DNA of 37,934 nt, taken from Methanobacteriota archaeon. GTDB taxonomy: Archaea; Thermoplasmatota; Poseidoniia; Poseidoniales; Thalassarchaeaceae. The stretch lies in contig PBZE01000023.1 in NCBI GenBank assembly GCA_002730095.1, forward strand, positions 1-37,934, in the 5' to 3' direction. Below are positions 7,886 through 15,940 of this stretch, piece by piece. Position 1 is the first letter of the stretch. Every line of letters starts with the position of its first letter. Position numbers and translations under genes: made by a program. A model generated the notes under the pieces. It was not told the DNA's origin and did no database searches. It was given only the letters and a program-made list of their open reading frames with translations.

Positions 7886-9430
7886 ATGGCGATGAGGGAA
7901 GAGACGGCTAGGAGCGTCAAACTCAATAGGGAAATATCCAAGATGCTCCCAGAGGCCATAGAGAAGGATCGCCTCGTAAAAATTGGTTACGGCTCAGGAG
8001 GTGACACAAAGCCCAGAGATGGAGATTTTGGCGTGGTGACGCATCTTCCTGAAAATTCGAGGGTCCTAATACTTGGAAATCTTGGAGAGTGCGTTGGTTC
8101 GATGAACAGGGGCGGGACCTTGAATATCGAGGGATCTTGTGACTCAATGCTTGGAGCATTCCAGTCCAGTGGCAGAATTGTAGTTGAGAGGGACGTGGGC
8201 GATCGTCTAGCAATGAACATGAAAGGTGGCAGCATCATTGTCATGGGGTCTGCTGGAAGCGAAGCATGTGCGGGGATGTCGGACGGGACTGTTGTCATCA
8301 GGGGCCATGCGTCCTCGGGAGTCGGATCTGGAATGACTGGTGGAACATTAGTTGTAATGGGCTCAGTCGGCAATAATCCTGGATTCGGAATGACAGGTGG
8401 CAAGATCATTATTGCTGGGAGCTGCCCCCCTCCCGGAGAAGGGGCAAAAATGCGCTCGATTACACCTGAAGAGGTTCTGGAGGCTTCAAAGACCCTTGAG
8501 CCATTGGGACTCTCAATAGAAGATGATGCGCTGGTTCTGATACCAGAGGAAGGAGGATACAATAGAGGCGTCTCTCCGAAGAGATGGATTTCAGAAGGAT
8601 TCGGAAATATTGCCATTAGCCCATTGGGGCCAGAAAGAATTGCGGAGCACTCTAGTGTCGATATGTCTGTCAGACTTTTCCCAGTTGGTACAGACGAGGG
8701 AGAGTTGGTTTTGGACATCCCGTGGGTGGTGAAATCTGACCAAGGGAACATAAAAAAATCCAGTACTAATCTCTCAAAGATGGTTAGGTCTAACCCATCT
8801 GAGGGAGACATTCTAGTCGTTGGAGAGGAAGAGATTTTGGCATTTCCAGAAAATATTTCTGGAGTATCGGGAGTGGTTTTGGATTTGCAAAATTTACCTC
8901 CAATGAATGATGCAGAAATTGAAGCGATACTCGTTTCCCTGACAAGTCAGATCGATGAAGGATGTTTGATTCTCTTGAGAGATGGTGTCGAGAGGGTGGA
9001 AGGGTTGTTTAGGCTGGTAGTGGATTTAGACCTTGATGGAGCTGTAGTTGGATTATCGACGCCCGGAGGGTGCAGAGCAGCAGCAGCGCTTCCTAGAATT
9101 GGCCTAGCTTCAAGGGCGATGGGCTTTGATTCTCAGAAAAGAATCGTCGCCATAGAGATTGACAGTCAACCTACCCCAGAGGATATGATAATCACCAGAG
9201 CTTCCGGATGTTCTTTCATAATTGGCCCTATTGATGATGGAAATGACGAGGAATATGTTCGAAGTAAAATAATACCTGAACTTGTCGGATTGATGAAAGA
9301 GTCGGGGATTCCCAGCTTGGGAAATGTTGGCAGGAGAGTTCTAAGGGCTAAAGATATGGATACAGCTGCTATAAGCGGTCTGAGATTGGTCGGATTCGAG
9401 AGGCCTTTACCCATGTGGTTAGGAAATTGA
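7886..9430 (+). CDS. GXGXG-domain protein with degenerate glutamate-synthase FMN-barrel-like half
   Basis: The first roughly 200 of 514 residues contain repeated Gly-rich turns (GGSIIVMGSAGSEACAGM, SGVGSGMTGGTLVVMG, GFGMTGGKIIIAG). These are the right-handed beta-helix of GltB C-terminal domains and FwdC. The C-terminal part (DLDGAVVGLSTPGG, LPRIGLASRAMGF, then GCSFIIGPIDDG) resembles the second half of the glutamate synthase FMN barrel. It lacks the usual GxEGGT-like FMN motif, and I see no iron-sulfur cysteine cluster. The domain order is the reverse of normal GltB. No amidotransferase or small-subunit gene lies nearby, so a true glutamate synthase function is doubtful. It precedes pheT by 9 bp and is probably co-transcribed with it. 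A short CAATG-AAGA-CATTG repeat lies 17 nt before the ATG. Confidence 0.7.
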   Translation: MAMREETARSVKLNREISKMLPEAIEKDRLVKIGYGSGGDTKPRDGDFGVVTHLPENSRVLILGNLGECVGSMNRGGTLNIEGSCDSMLGAFQSSGRIVVERDVGDRLAMNMKGGSIIVMGSAGSEACAGMSDGTVVIRGHASSGVGSGMTGGTLVVMGSVGNNPGFGMTGGKIIIAGSCPPPGEGAKMRSITPEEVLEASKTLEPLGLSIEDDALVLIPEEGGYNRGVSPKRWISEGFGNIAISPLGPERIAEHSSVDMSVRLFPVGTDEGELVLDIPWVVKSDQGNIKKSSTNLSKMVRSNPSEGDILVVGEEEILAFPENISGVSGVVLDLQNLPPMNDAEIEAILVSLTSQIDEGCLILLRDGVERVEGLFRLVVDLDLDGAVVGLSTPGGCRAAAALPRIGLASRAMGFDSQKRIVAIEIDSQPTPEDMIITRASGCSFIIGPIDDGNDEEYVRSKIIPELVGLMKESGIPSLGNVGRRVLRAKDMDTAAISGLRLVGFERPLPMWLGN

Positions 9431-9433
9431 GGT
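9429..9433 (+). promoter_or_regulatory. Shine-Dalgarno site of pheT
   Basis: GAGGT lies 6 nt before ATG 9440 and overlaps the stop of the preceding gene. It supports coupled translation of pheT as an internal operon gene. Confidence 0.55.
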
Positions 9434-9439
9434 ATCGAA

Positions 9440-11194
9440 ATGCCCACCATATCACTGAGTCATTCAATGATGGAGAGAATTCAGGAACTAAATGGTACTA
9501 GATATGATGGTTCAATTCTGACTGATTTGCTACCAGAAATGGGCTGCCCGGTGGAATCTAACAATGATGAAGAGATAGAGATAGAGGTTTTTCCTGACAG
9601 GCCGGACCTCCTGAGTCATGAGACAATGGCTAAGGCGATCAGGTCATTTACAGGAGTTGCGTCTCCGGATTCAGCAATATCGGTATCCCAAGGACAATTA
9701 AAAATTGGAGTAGATAAAACTCTGGAAGAAATTAGGCCTGTTATCATGGGCGCGATAGTTAGATCGGTAAGTACTGGCGAGAGTGCTCATGATAGGGATG
9801 CTTTCATACAGTCTCTAATGGACCACCAAGAGAAGCTCCATATGACCCTGGGGAGAAAGAGAACACTATCATCAATTGGAGTACATGATCTTTCAAAGCT
9901 CAGCCCTCCTTTCAGATATGTTTCAGTTACTGGAGAGTTCTCGTTCAGGCCACTGGCATCAGAAAGCGAAATGAGCATCTCAGAGATCCTATCTTCGCAT
10001 CCTAAGGGCGTTGAGTATTCCTCACTTATGGCAGGTTTGAATACGTACCCTTTGATTCTTGATTCGAATGATGAAGTCATTTCATTCCCTCCCATAATTA
10101 ACGGGGCCTGTACCACTGTCAGCGAAAGTACGACTGACTTTTTCATTGATGTGACGGGGTTTGATGAAAGGGCCTGTGAAACATGTTTGCTCCTGATATG
10201 CCTCTCCCTTAGTGAGCTAGGAGGTAGTGTGGAGAGTGTGGAAATCACTGGTTGGGATGGAGTTGTCAGAACAACACCCAGTTTTGAAAATAGAACTCAT
10301 CGTGTTCCAAATCGATTGATTCGGAAAATTCTGGGCATGGATCTAAGCGATGAAAATATCGGTAAAGCGATTAAAAGAATGGGTGGTAAGCTAATCGAGT
10401 CACGGACCGTTACTGATGGTTCGGATAGGCAAGAAAGGTGGTCAGACTGTGTTGTGGGTGAAAGAGAGCACATATTCTCAATGCCCAGATGGCGGAGCGA
10501 CATTATGCATCCAGTCGACATAGTTGAGGACATAGCGATTGGCCATGGATATGCTAATCTCCCTGAAGTTCTTTCATCCATACATATTGACTCAACTCCC
10601 TTGCAATCGTCAAATCTGCATCGTAGAGTCAGAATGAGTATGAGAGGCACTGGACTACAGGAGATACAAAGCCTGACACTATCTAATGAGAGGGATCAAT
10701 TCGAAAGGACGGGATGGGGGCATATATCCGAAGTCACTGTTATTTCCAATCCCATTACTGTGGATCACACCTTACTGAGGCAGTATGTTCTACCTTCATT
10801 GATGAATCTTCTCGCGTCTAATAGGCATCATGAGCTTCCACAGAGAGTGTATGAACTCGGAGATGTAGTCCATGGGGGCGAAAATAAGTCTAGGGTGTCA
10901 TGGGCATGTGCAGAGGTAGGTGCGGGATTCTCAGCTGCTAAGGGCATTGTCCAATCACTCCTGAGGGACCTTGGCGCGGAGGGTTCTTTGATCTCCTTCA
11001 GACCCACAGAAGAAAGCACGGGGCCATGGATTAGAGGCAGGGGGGCAAGAGTATTTGTCGGCGACACCGAGATAGGTGAGTTTGGAGAGGTTTCGCCGGC
11101 TGTAATTCAGTCATTTGGCATGAGGTCTCCAATTCACGCTGGAGAGTTTGACATTGAGAAGATTTCAGAGAGTATCAGTGACCCGCTGCAATAA
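9440..11194 (+). CDS. pheT: Phenylalanine-tRNA ligase beta subunit (archaeal type)
   Basis: This subunit joins PheS to charge tRNA-Phe. The 584-aa length matches archaeal and eukaryotic PheT rather than the longer bacterial form. Diagnostic segments are EVFPDRPDLLSHE (residues about 49-61), GRKRTLSSIGVHDLSK, the B5-like RVPNRLIRKILGMDLS, and SDIMHPVDIVEDIAIGHGYANL. The C-terminal catalytic-like fold ends with GEFGEVSPAVIQSFGM and an acidic binding segment. No pheS is present in the window, so the two subunits are not adjacent here. The start is supported by the GAGGT site 6 nt upstream. Confidence 0.97.
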   Translation: MPTISLSHSMMERIQELNGTRYDGSILTDLLPEMGCPVESNNDEEIEIEVFPDRPDLLSHETMAKAIRSFTGVASPDSAISVSQGQLKIGVDKTLEEIRPVIMGAIVRSVSTGESAHDRDAFIQSLMDHQEKLHMTLGRKRTLSSIGVHDLSKLSPPFRYVSVTGEFSFRPLASESEMSISEILSSHPKGVEYSSLMAGLNTYPLILDSNDEVISFPPIINGACTTVSESTTDFFIDVTGFDERACETCLLLICLSLSELGGSVESVEITGWDGVVRTTPSFENRTHRVPNRLIRKILGMDLSDENIGKAIKRMGGKLIESRTVTDGSDRQERWSDCVVGEREHIFSMPRWRSDIMHPVDIVEDIAIGHGYANLPEVLSSIHIDSTPLQSSNLHRRVRMSMRGTGLQEIQSLTLSNERDQFERTGWGHISEVTVISNPITVDHTLLRQYVLPSLMNLLASNRHHELPQRVYELGDVVHGGENKSRVSWACAEVGAGFSAAKGIVQSLLRDLGAEGSLISFRPTEESTGPWIRGRGARVFVGDTEIGEFGEVSPAVIQSFGMRSPIHAGEFDIEKISESISDPLQ

Positions 11195-11208
11195 TCTTCG
11201 AGGCATCA

Positions 11209-11228
11209 AATAGGGGTAGAAATCAAAG
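11209..11228 (+). promoter_or_regulatory. Putative promoter: AATAGGGGT element plus TCAAAG box
   Basis: AATAGGGGT (11209-11217) is followed by TCAAAG starting 28 nt before ATG 11251. The same elements occur at identical distances before the gene at 15941. The box position fits an archaeal TATA box of a leaderless mRNA. Confidence 0.5.
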
Positions 11229-11250
11229 CATGGAATGATGGGCGCGTGTC

Positions 11251-13356
11251 ATGAGAAGCGGCATATTCTCTACTGCAGTGATTGTCGCATTATTCTTCAC
11301 ATGTTTTTCTCCTAGTATTTTTATTGGATCTATTGAGTCTAATTTGGAGCCTAATGAGGAGATTTCATCAGCGGTAAAAAACTCCTCCTCTGAAGGCCCA
11401 GACATAGAGTTCGGGGTCGAATCAGGTTCTATATTCAATATCGATCCAGATTCTTCAATAGGCATAAATGTCAATTTTAGCAGTCAAATAGAATCGCATA
11501 ATGAAATTTTGTTGGCCATAGATTGGCCACAATCGTGGAGTGTTTCATGGAATCACGATTCTTCGCCTGATGTTGGCAGAGAGTACAATGTTTCTCCTGG
11601 CCAATTGATTTGGGTCGGTTTCACAATTTCTTCCCCGCCTGTCATTGGCGGAAATCCGTTATCTCAATCTCTACACCATTTCTCGATGTCTATTTCGTCC
11701 ATAGAGGGGAACGTAATAGATTGGTACAATTTCTCCCTTAGATACGGAAATTATGATGGCGTCGAAATAATTCGAGGAGGAGGTACGTCATCTATTTCCG
11801 CCGGTGGTTCCGTAACTCTGGAGACTGTCGTCCGTAATACGGGAAATTCAATCAGAAGTCTGGAAATAGAAATCGTTGCCTTGGGAGATGATGGGAGTGA
11901 AATTTCTGAATCTGGCACATTCTTTTCTACGGGCACATGGAGTGCTTCAGTTATCGAAAGATGGAGGGTCGAGAACTTGGCTCCGAATGCAACTGGTTCT
12001 GTACTAGTTCAGGTTTTTTCTCCTAGTGAGATCGAGGAGGCTCTGACTTTTGAGATTCGTATTTGGAGTCCCGGAAACTCAGCCAGTATCTCATCCGTTG
12101 GTCATTTAGTAAACATTGTTTCCAGAGAAGGAGGGGATATTTCAATATTAGAGGATGGATGTAGTTCATCTGAGACTATTCCAGGAGATACCTGTGAAGT
12201 GAAGTTGATTTTAGCCAATACTGGGGATTCTCTTGCATCATACCAAATTTCTGCTTCGGGAACACCGGAATGGGTCGATCTGGAATATTCCAGTGATATT
12301 ATTGAATTACAAAGCGGTGAGTTTTCAGACGCAATTAGTGTATTATGTCGGGTTAAAGAAGGTACGATTTACAACCAAAATGGCCAGATATCAATACGGA
12401 TGCTGATCGAAGATTGGTCTCCGGGCGAGGTTTCTTTTGGAGTCAAATCTGGTGCTTTATTCTCATGGTCCTTGGAAGGCTCTGAAGAGAGCCTCGAGGA
12501 AGGAAATCTTACAATTTATTGGACTGTCAGAAATGAGGGGAATTCATTAGATGGGTTGACGGCATCCATTGACTCAAGCATAGTAACGGAATTTGGCATC
12601 GGATTGGAGGGGCGTGATTCGGATATATTGCTCTTCAATTCATCTAGGGCATTGGAAATATACCCTATTAGTCCAGGTGAGGGGGTGACGATAATCGGAT
12701 GGATGGAAGTTCCCACTTCCGCTCCAATCGAGACTAATGCGAGCTTGTCAATAGAGATTAGGTCGGTAATGAGTCCAGAAATATTTTTTGTCGAGTCTGT
12801 TTCTGTGAATATCACCGGTGAAGAAGTACCCGAACTTGATTCTGAGAAAGAAGATATGAGGAAGGGGGCAGTAGAATTCCTAAATGTATGGCTAGAGCCA
12901 ACAATGATCTTTTCAGTGACAATATTGGGCATCTTAGGGGTCTTTTTAGCTCTGAAAAAGACTAGTGGAACACTGGATAATGGTGAACTTCAACAAGAGG
13001 AGGAAGATTGGATGTCAAAGTTTTCTAGGAGTGAAGAGGCCAAGGTTTCTTTAGTGGTTGGTTCGGAAGTTGATGTATCCGAATTTGAGAGGGATTTCTT
13101 TGGCGATGGAGGCAGGCCCGATGCTCTAGATCAAAATGAAATAGCCATTGGTGAGATTAATGATGCCAGCAGGATTCTTGACAAGTCGAAAGAGGAATCT
13201 GATATTGAAGAAGCGATGAGGATAGCCGAAGAGTTGGACAGTCATGATCTCCTACATCCTGATAACATAATTTTAGACATTGAAGATTATTCGTCCTTTT
13301 CCGAGGAAAGGAAGGGTGAGAATCAAGGTCCCTCTGGCTTTGACCTAGAGCTGTGA
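11251..13356 (+). CDS. Secreted membrane-anchored beta-sandwich protein, function unknown
   Basis: This 701-aa protein has an N-terminal signal peptide (IFSTAVIVALFFTCFSP) and an ectodomain of repeated Ig-like/NEW3- or CARDB-like beta-sandwiches. Typical motifs are VRNTGNSIRSLEIE, LANTGDSLASYQI and VRNEGNSLDGL. A single membrane helix lies near 547-568 (MIFSVTILGILGVFLAL). The roughly 133-residue cytosolic tail is very acidic and partly helical, without a recognised domain. The ectodomain repeats resemble those of the S8 protease but no catalytic domain is present. It may bind or display something at the cell surface (inference). Its stop overlaps the rnhB start. The AATAGGGGT/TCAAAG element upstream suggests that a new transcript begins here after pheT. 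Confidence 0.82.
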   Translation: MRSGIFSTAVIVALFFTCFSPSIFIGSIESNLEPNEEISSAVKNSSSEGPDIEFGVESGSIFNIDPDSSIGINVNFSSQIESHNEILLAIDWPQSWSVSWNHDSSPDVGREYNVSPGQLIWVGFTISSPPVIGGNPLSQSLHHFSMSISSIEGNVIDWYNFSLRYGNYDGVEIIRGGGTSSISAGGSVTLETVVRNTGNSIRSLEIEIVALGDDGSEISESGTFFSTGTWSASVIERWRVENLAPNATGSVLVQVFSPSEIEEALTFEIRIWSPGNSASISSVGHLVNIVSREGGDISILEDGCSSSETIPGDTCEVKLILANTGDSLASYQISASGTPEWVDLEYSSDIIELQSGEFSDAISVLCRVKEGTIYNQNGQISIRMLIEDWSPGEVSFGVKSGALFSWSLEGSEESLEEGNLTIYWTVRNEGNSLDGLTASIDSSIVTEFGIGLEGRDSDILLFNSSRALEIYPISPGEGVTIIGWMEVPTSAPIETNASLSIEIRSVMSPEIFFVESVSVNITGEEVPELDSEKEDMRKGAVEFLNVWLEPTMIFSVTILGILGVFLALKKTSGTLDNGELQQEEEDWMSKFSRSEEAKVSLVVGSEVDVSEFERDFFGDGGRPDALDQNEIAIGEINDASRILDKSKEESDIEEAMRIAEELDSHDLLHPDNIILDIEDYSSFSEERKGENQGPSGFDLEL

Positions 13357-14105
13357 GAGCATACAACATAGGTGTCGATGAGGCCGGAAGGGGGCCTGTT
13401 ATCGGACCATTGGTGGTATGCGCTTTGGCAATTCCAGAAGGAGATTACTCGATTCTAGAAAAGATGGGGGCAAAAGATTCTAAGTCTCTTTCCAAGACAA
13501 AAAGAGGTGTAATTTCAAGATCTATAAGAGAGAAATGTATGACTAGAGGTTGGAAACTGGGAGTTTCCATATGCGAGCCTGTTAAAATTGATCTGAACAG
13601 TATCAAATCTAACCTTAACACTCTGGAGGTCGAGTTATTCTCCGAGGCGATAAAAAAAACTGTCCCTTCACGAACTGGTGGGGCCATCTATGTAGATGCT
13701 TGCGATACCGACCAAGACAGATTTGGCAATAATGTAAAGCTCTCCCTTGGTAATGAATGGTCCAAATGGGACATAATCTCCAGACATGGGCACGATCAAT
13801 CTAATCTTCTGGTAGGGGCATCTAGCATCATAGCCAAAGATGTGAGGGACTCCGCAATATCTGATCTATCTGAAAAATTGGGAATGGATATTGGCTCTGG
13901 TTATCCTTCTGATCCAAAAACCAAGATTGCAGTCGTGGAGTTGATTTCCAGAGGCACCCCTCATGATTGCTTGAGATGGTCATGGTCGACAGTAAAGAAT
14001 GCGTGGCTTTCCCTCCATAATTCCCCTGTACCCACTAGATCCGATGGAGGTGGAAATAATTCGCAAACAGATCTTCGGGCATGGTCAGACAGCAATCACA
14101 AATAG
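13353..14105 (+). CDS. rnhB: Ribonuclease HII
   Basis: RNase HII cleaves the RNA strand of RNA-DNA hybrids and removes misincorporated ribonucleotides. The four acidic catalytic residues are visible: D9/E10 in GVDEAGRGPVIGPL, D115 in IYVDACDTD and D163 in SSIIAKDVRD. DSKSLS and GSGYPSDPKT are further family signatures. The 250 aa include a short Ser/Asn-rich C-terminal tail. The start is GTG, overlapping the upstream stop in the sequence GTGA, a classic translational coupling arrangement. The stop TAG overlaps the AATAGGG element before gltX. Confidence 0.96.
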   Translation: MRAYNIGVDEAGRGPVIGPLVVCALAIPEGDYSILEKMGAKDSKSLSKTKRGVISRSIREKCMTRGWKLGVSICEPVKIDLNSIKSNLNTLEVELFSEAIKKTVPSRTGGAIYVDACDTDQDRFGNNVKLSLGNEWSKWDIISRHGHDQSNLLVGASSIIAKDVRDSAISDLSEKLGMDIGSGYPSDPKTKIAVVELISRGTPHDCLRWSWSTVKNAWLSLHNSPVPTRSDGGGNNSQTDLRAWSDSNHK

Positions 14106-14107
14106 GG
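14101..14107 (+). promoter_or_regulatory. AATAGGG element before gltX
   Basis: AATAGGG lies 36 nt before ATG 14144, matching its spacing before the genes at 11251, 15941 and dnaJ. It contains the rnhB stop codon, and no TTCAAA box follows here, so support is weaker. Confidence 0.25.
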
Positions 14108-14143
14108 ATGGCTGACGGCACAACTACAATGGCAGATGATTCT

Positions 14144-15862
14144 ATGTTGGGTGAAGAGGCTTCATCCGCCATTCGTAAGTACGCACTGCAGAATGCAGTA
14201 GAATACAATGGAAACGGGAAATCGGGAAGTGTCCTCGGCAGGCTTCTTTCAGAATTCCCAGAGCTACGTTCACGTGCCAAAGATCTAGTTCCACTGATTT
14301 CAGAATATGTCGATGATGCTAATCTGATCGCTCGAGAACAGGGTTTGGATCGAGTAAGGGAAATTCTCGAGGAGACTAATCCGGAAGCACTTAACCGTGA
14401 AAGGCAGAAGAAGAGAGTCGGACTACCAGAATTAGACATTGATGAAACGGGTGATGTTATTCTTAGATTCGCTCCAAATCCAAATGGCCTTCTTTCAATT
14501 GGGCATTCTAGGGGAGTCGTGATTAATTCTGAATTTGCCAAGATGTATTCGGGCAAAGTCATACTCCGTTTTGACGATACTGATACTAAGGTCAAACCCC
14601 CTCTCGTATCTGCATACTCCTCTATTGAAAGGGAATTTGAATGGATATCTGGGGTTAAACCCGATGCGGTGATCAGGGCCAGTTCTAGAATGGACGTGTA
14701 CTTGGAACACGCAGAGGAAATGATTTCTCTGGGTTTTTGCTACGTTTGCAAATGCTCAGCTTCTAAGTTCAAATCACTCAGAGATGAAATGGTGGCTTGC
14801 CCTTGTAGGGAAAACGGTATCGAAGAGAATCTGAATGGTTGGAAAATGATGATTCTTGGCGAAATTGGAGAAGGAGAGGGAGTGGTGAGGGTGAAAACAG
14901 AGCTTGACTTGCCCAACCCTGCATTAAGAGACTGGCCAGCACTTAGGATTCAACATACCCCTCACCCCTTAGTAGGAGACCAGTACAAGGTTTGGCCGTT
15001 GCTTGACTTTCAGAGTGCCGTTGAAGACCACCTCCAGGGAGTTACTCACATTGTACGAGGGAAGGATTTGATGGACAGCACTCGAAAACAGACTCTTCTG
15101 TACGAACATATGGGCTGGAAATATCCAAAGACATTATACTGGGGAAGAGTAAAATTGCATGATTTCGGGGGATTTTCCACGTCTTCTATTAGAGAGTCGA
15201 TTGAGAAGGGGGATTTCTCTGGGTGGGATGATCCTAGGCTTCCAACAGTTGCAGCACTGAGGAGGAGGGGGTACACGCCAGAGGCCATTAGGGAGTTCTG
15301 GATTGAACTAGGACTGACGCAAAAGGATATTTCAATTTCTATGCAGACAATTGACTCCAAGAATTCTAAGATTATTGACCCAGATACAGTAAGACGTTCC
15401 TTTGTAGGGGATCCGGTTAAATTAAGTCTGATTTATCGGAAAGATTTGTCGGGAATTGTAGAGGGCGTCAGCATGAAAAATCATCCCGATCATCCAGAAA
15501 TGGGATACAGAGAGTGGGGCCTCGAACATAGAGTCATTTACATCTCCAAGAATGACTATTTTGAAGGAATTGTGAGACTGAAAGACTTTGCTGATATTGA
15601 AATAGAAGGTAAAAATGCAATCTTCATCTCAAGGGAAAGGGGCGAAAGCGCACACATTATTCACTGGAATTCTTCTGATAACTGCCGTATGGCAGAAATT
15701 ATGATTCCCGAGGATGGCGAAAATAAAATCATCAGTGGCCTCATTGAAGATTCAGAATATAGAGTTGGTCAGATAATTCAATTGGAGAGAATGGGCTTTG
15801 CAAAGATAGAATCCGTCAGCAATGAAAGCGGCAACATTAGCTTGATTTGGCTGCATGGCTGA
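14144..15862 (+). CDS. gltX: Glutamate-tRNA ligase (archaeal type)
   Basis: The enzyme charges tRNA-Glu, and possibly tRNA-Gln in non-discriminating archaeal versions. I prefer ATG 14144, which gives 572 aa starting MLGEEASSAIRKYALQNAVEY, because archaeal GluRS proteins begin with this helix. Upstream ATGs at 14081, 14108 and 14129 would add a low-complexity extension, and the first overlaps rnhB. The HIGH region is FAPNPNGLLSIGH (about 109-121), followed by RFDDTD. A cysteine cluster (CKC near 202-204 and CPC near 219-221) probably binds zinc. The KMSKS-equivalent loop reads FSTSSIR with no lysine, followed by WDDPRLPTVAALRRRG. The C-terminal beta-barrels fit the GlnRS-like archaeal class. 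Confidence 0.95.
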   Translation: MLGEEASSAIRKYALQNAVEYNGNGKSGSVLGRLLSEFPELRSRAKDLVPLISEYVDDANLIAREQGLDRVREILEETNPEALNRERQKKRVGLPELDIDETGDVILRFAPNPNGLLSIGHSRGVVINSEFAKMYSGKVILRFDDTDTKVKPPLVSAYSSIEREFEWISGVKPDAVIRASSRMDVYLEHAEEMISLGFCYVCKCSASKFKSLRDEMVACPCRENGIEENLNGWKMMILGEIGEGEGVVRVKTELDLPNPALRDWPALRIQHTPHPLVGDQYKVWPLLDFQSAVEDHLQGVTHIVRGKDLMDSTRKQTLLYEHMGWKYPKTLYWGRVKLHDFGGFSTSSIRESIEKGDFSGWDDPRLPTVAALRRRGYTPEAIREFWIELGLTQKDISISMQTIDSKNSKIIDPDTVRRSFVGDPVKLSLIYRKDLSGIVEGVSMKNHPDHPEMGYREWGLEHRVIYISKNDYFEGIVRLKDFADIEIEGKNAIFISRERGESAHIIHWNSSDNCRMAEIMIPEDGENKIISGLIEDSEYRVGQIIQLERMGFAKIESVSNESGNISLIWLHG

Positions 15863-15898
15863 GCTGTTTGAGCTCATTTATCGCTATTGAAGCGACCC

Positions 15899-15917
15899 AA
15901 TAGGGGTTGAGTTCAAG
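15899..15917 (+). promoter_or_regulatory. Putative promoter: AATAGGGGT element plus TTCAAG box
   Basis: AATAGGGGT (15899-15907) and TTCAAG (15912-15917) lie at the same distances from ATG 15941 as the corresponding elements before the gene at 11251. CGCT-ATTGA-AGCG, just upstream, could be a small hairpin at the gltX 3' end. Confidence 0.5.
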
Positions 15918-15940
15918 ATGTCGGTGTTCTGTCGGACATC
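15917..15940. repeat. Inverted repeat ending at the start codon of the gene at 15941
   Basis: The arms GATGTC and GACATC flank 12 nt, and the second arm is directly followed by ATG. TGTCGG is also repeated directly inside. A 21-codon ORF starts at 15918 within the repeat but is out of frame and probably not a gene. Confidence 0.4.

Noticed and set aside
7987-8811. 274-aa minus-strand ORF rich in Pro and Ser
   Set aside because: It lies wholly antisense to the GXGXG gene, and its Pro/Ser/Thr-rich composition mirrors the Gly-rich repeats of the sense strand. It is a shadow.
14081-14143. Longer gltX start overlapping rnhB
   Set aside because: It adds a low-complexity leader before the typical archaeal GluRS first helix, which begins at ATG 14144.
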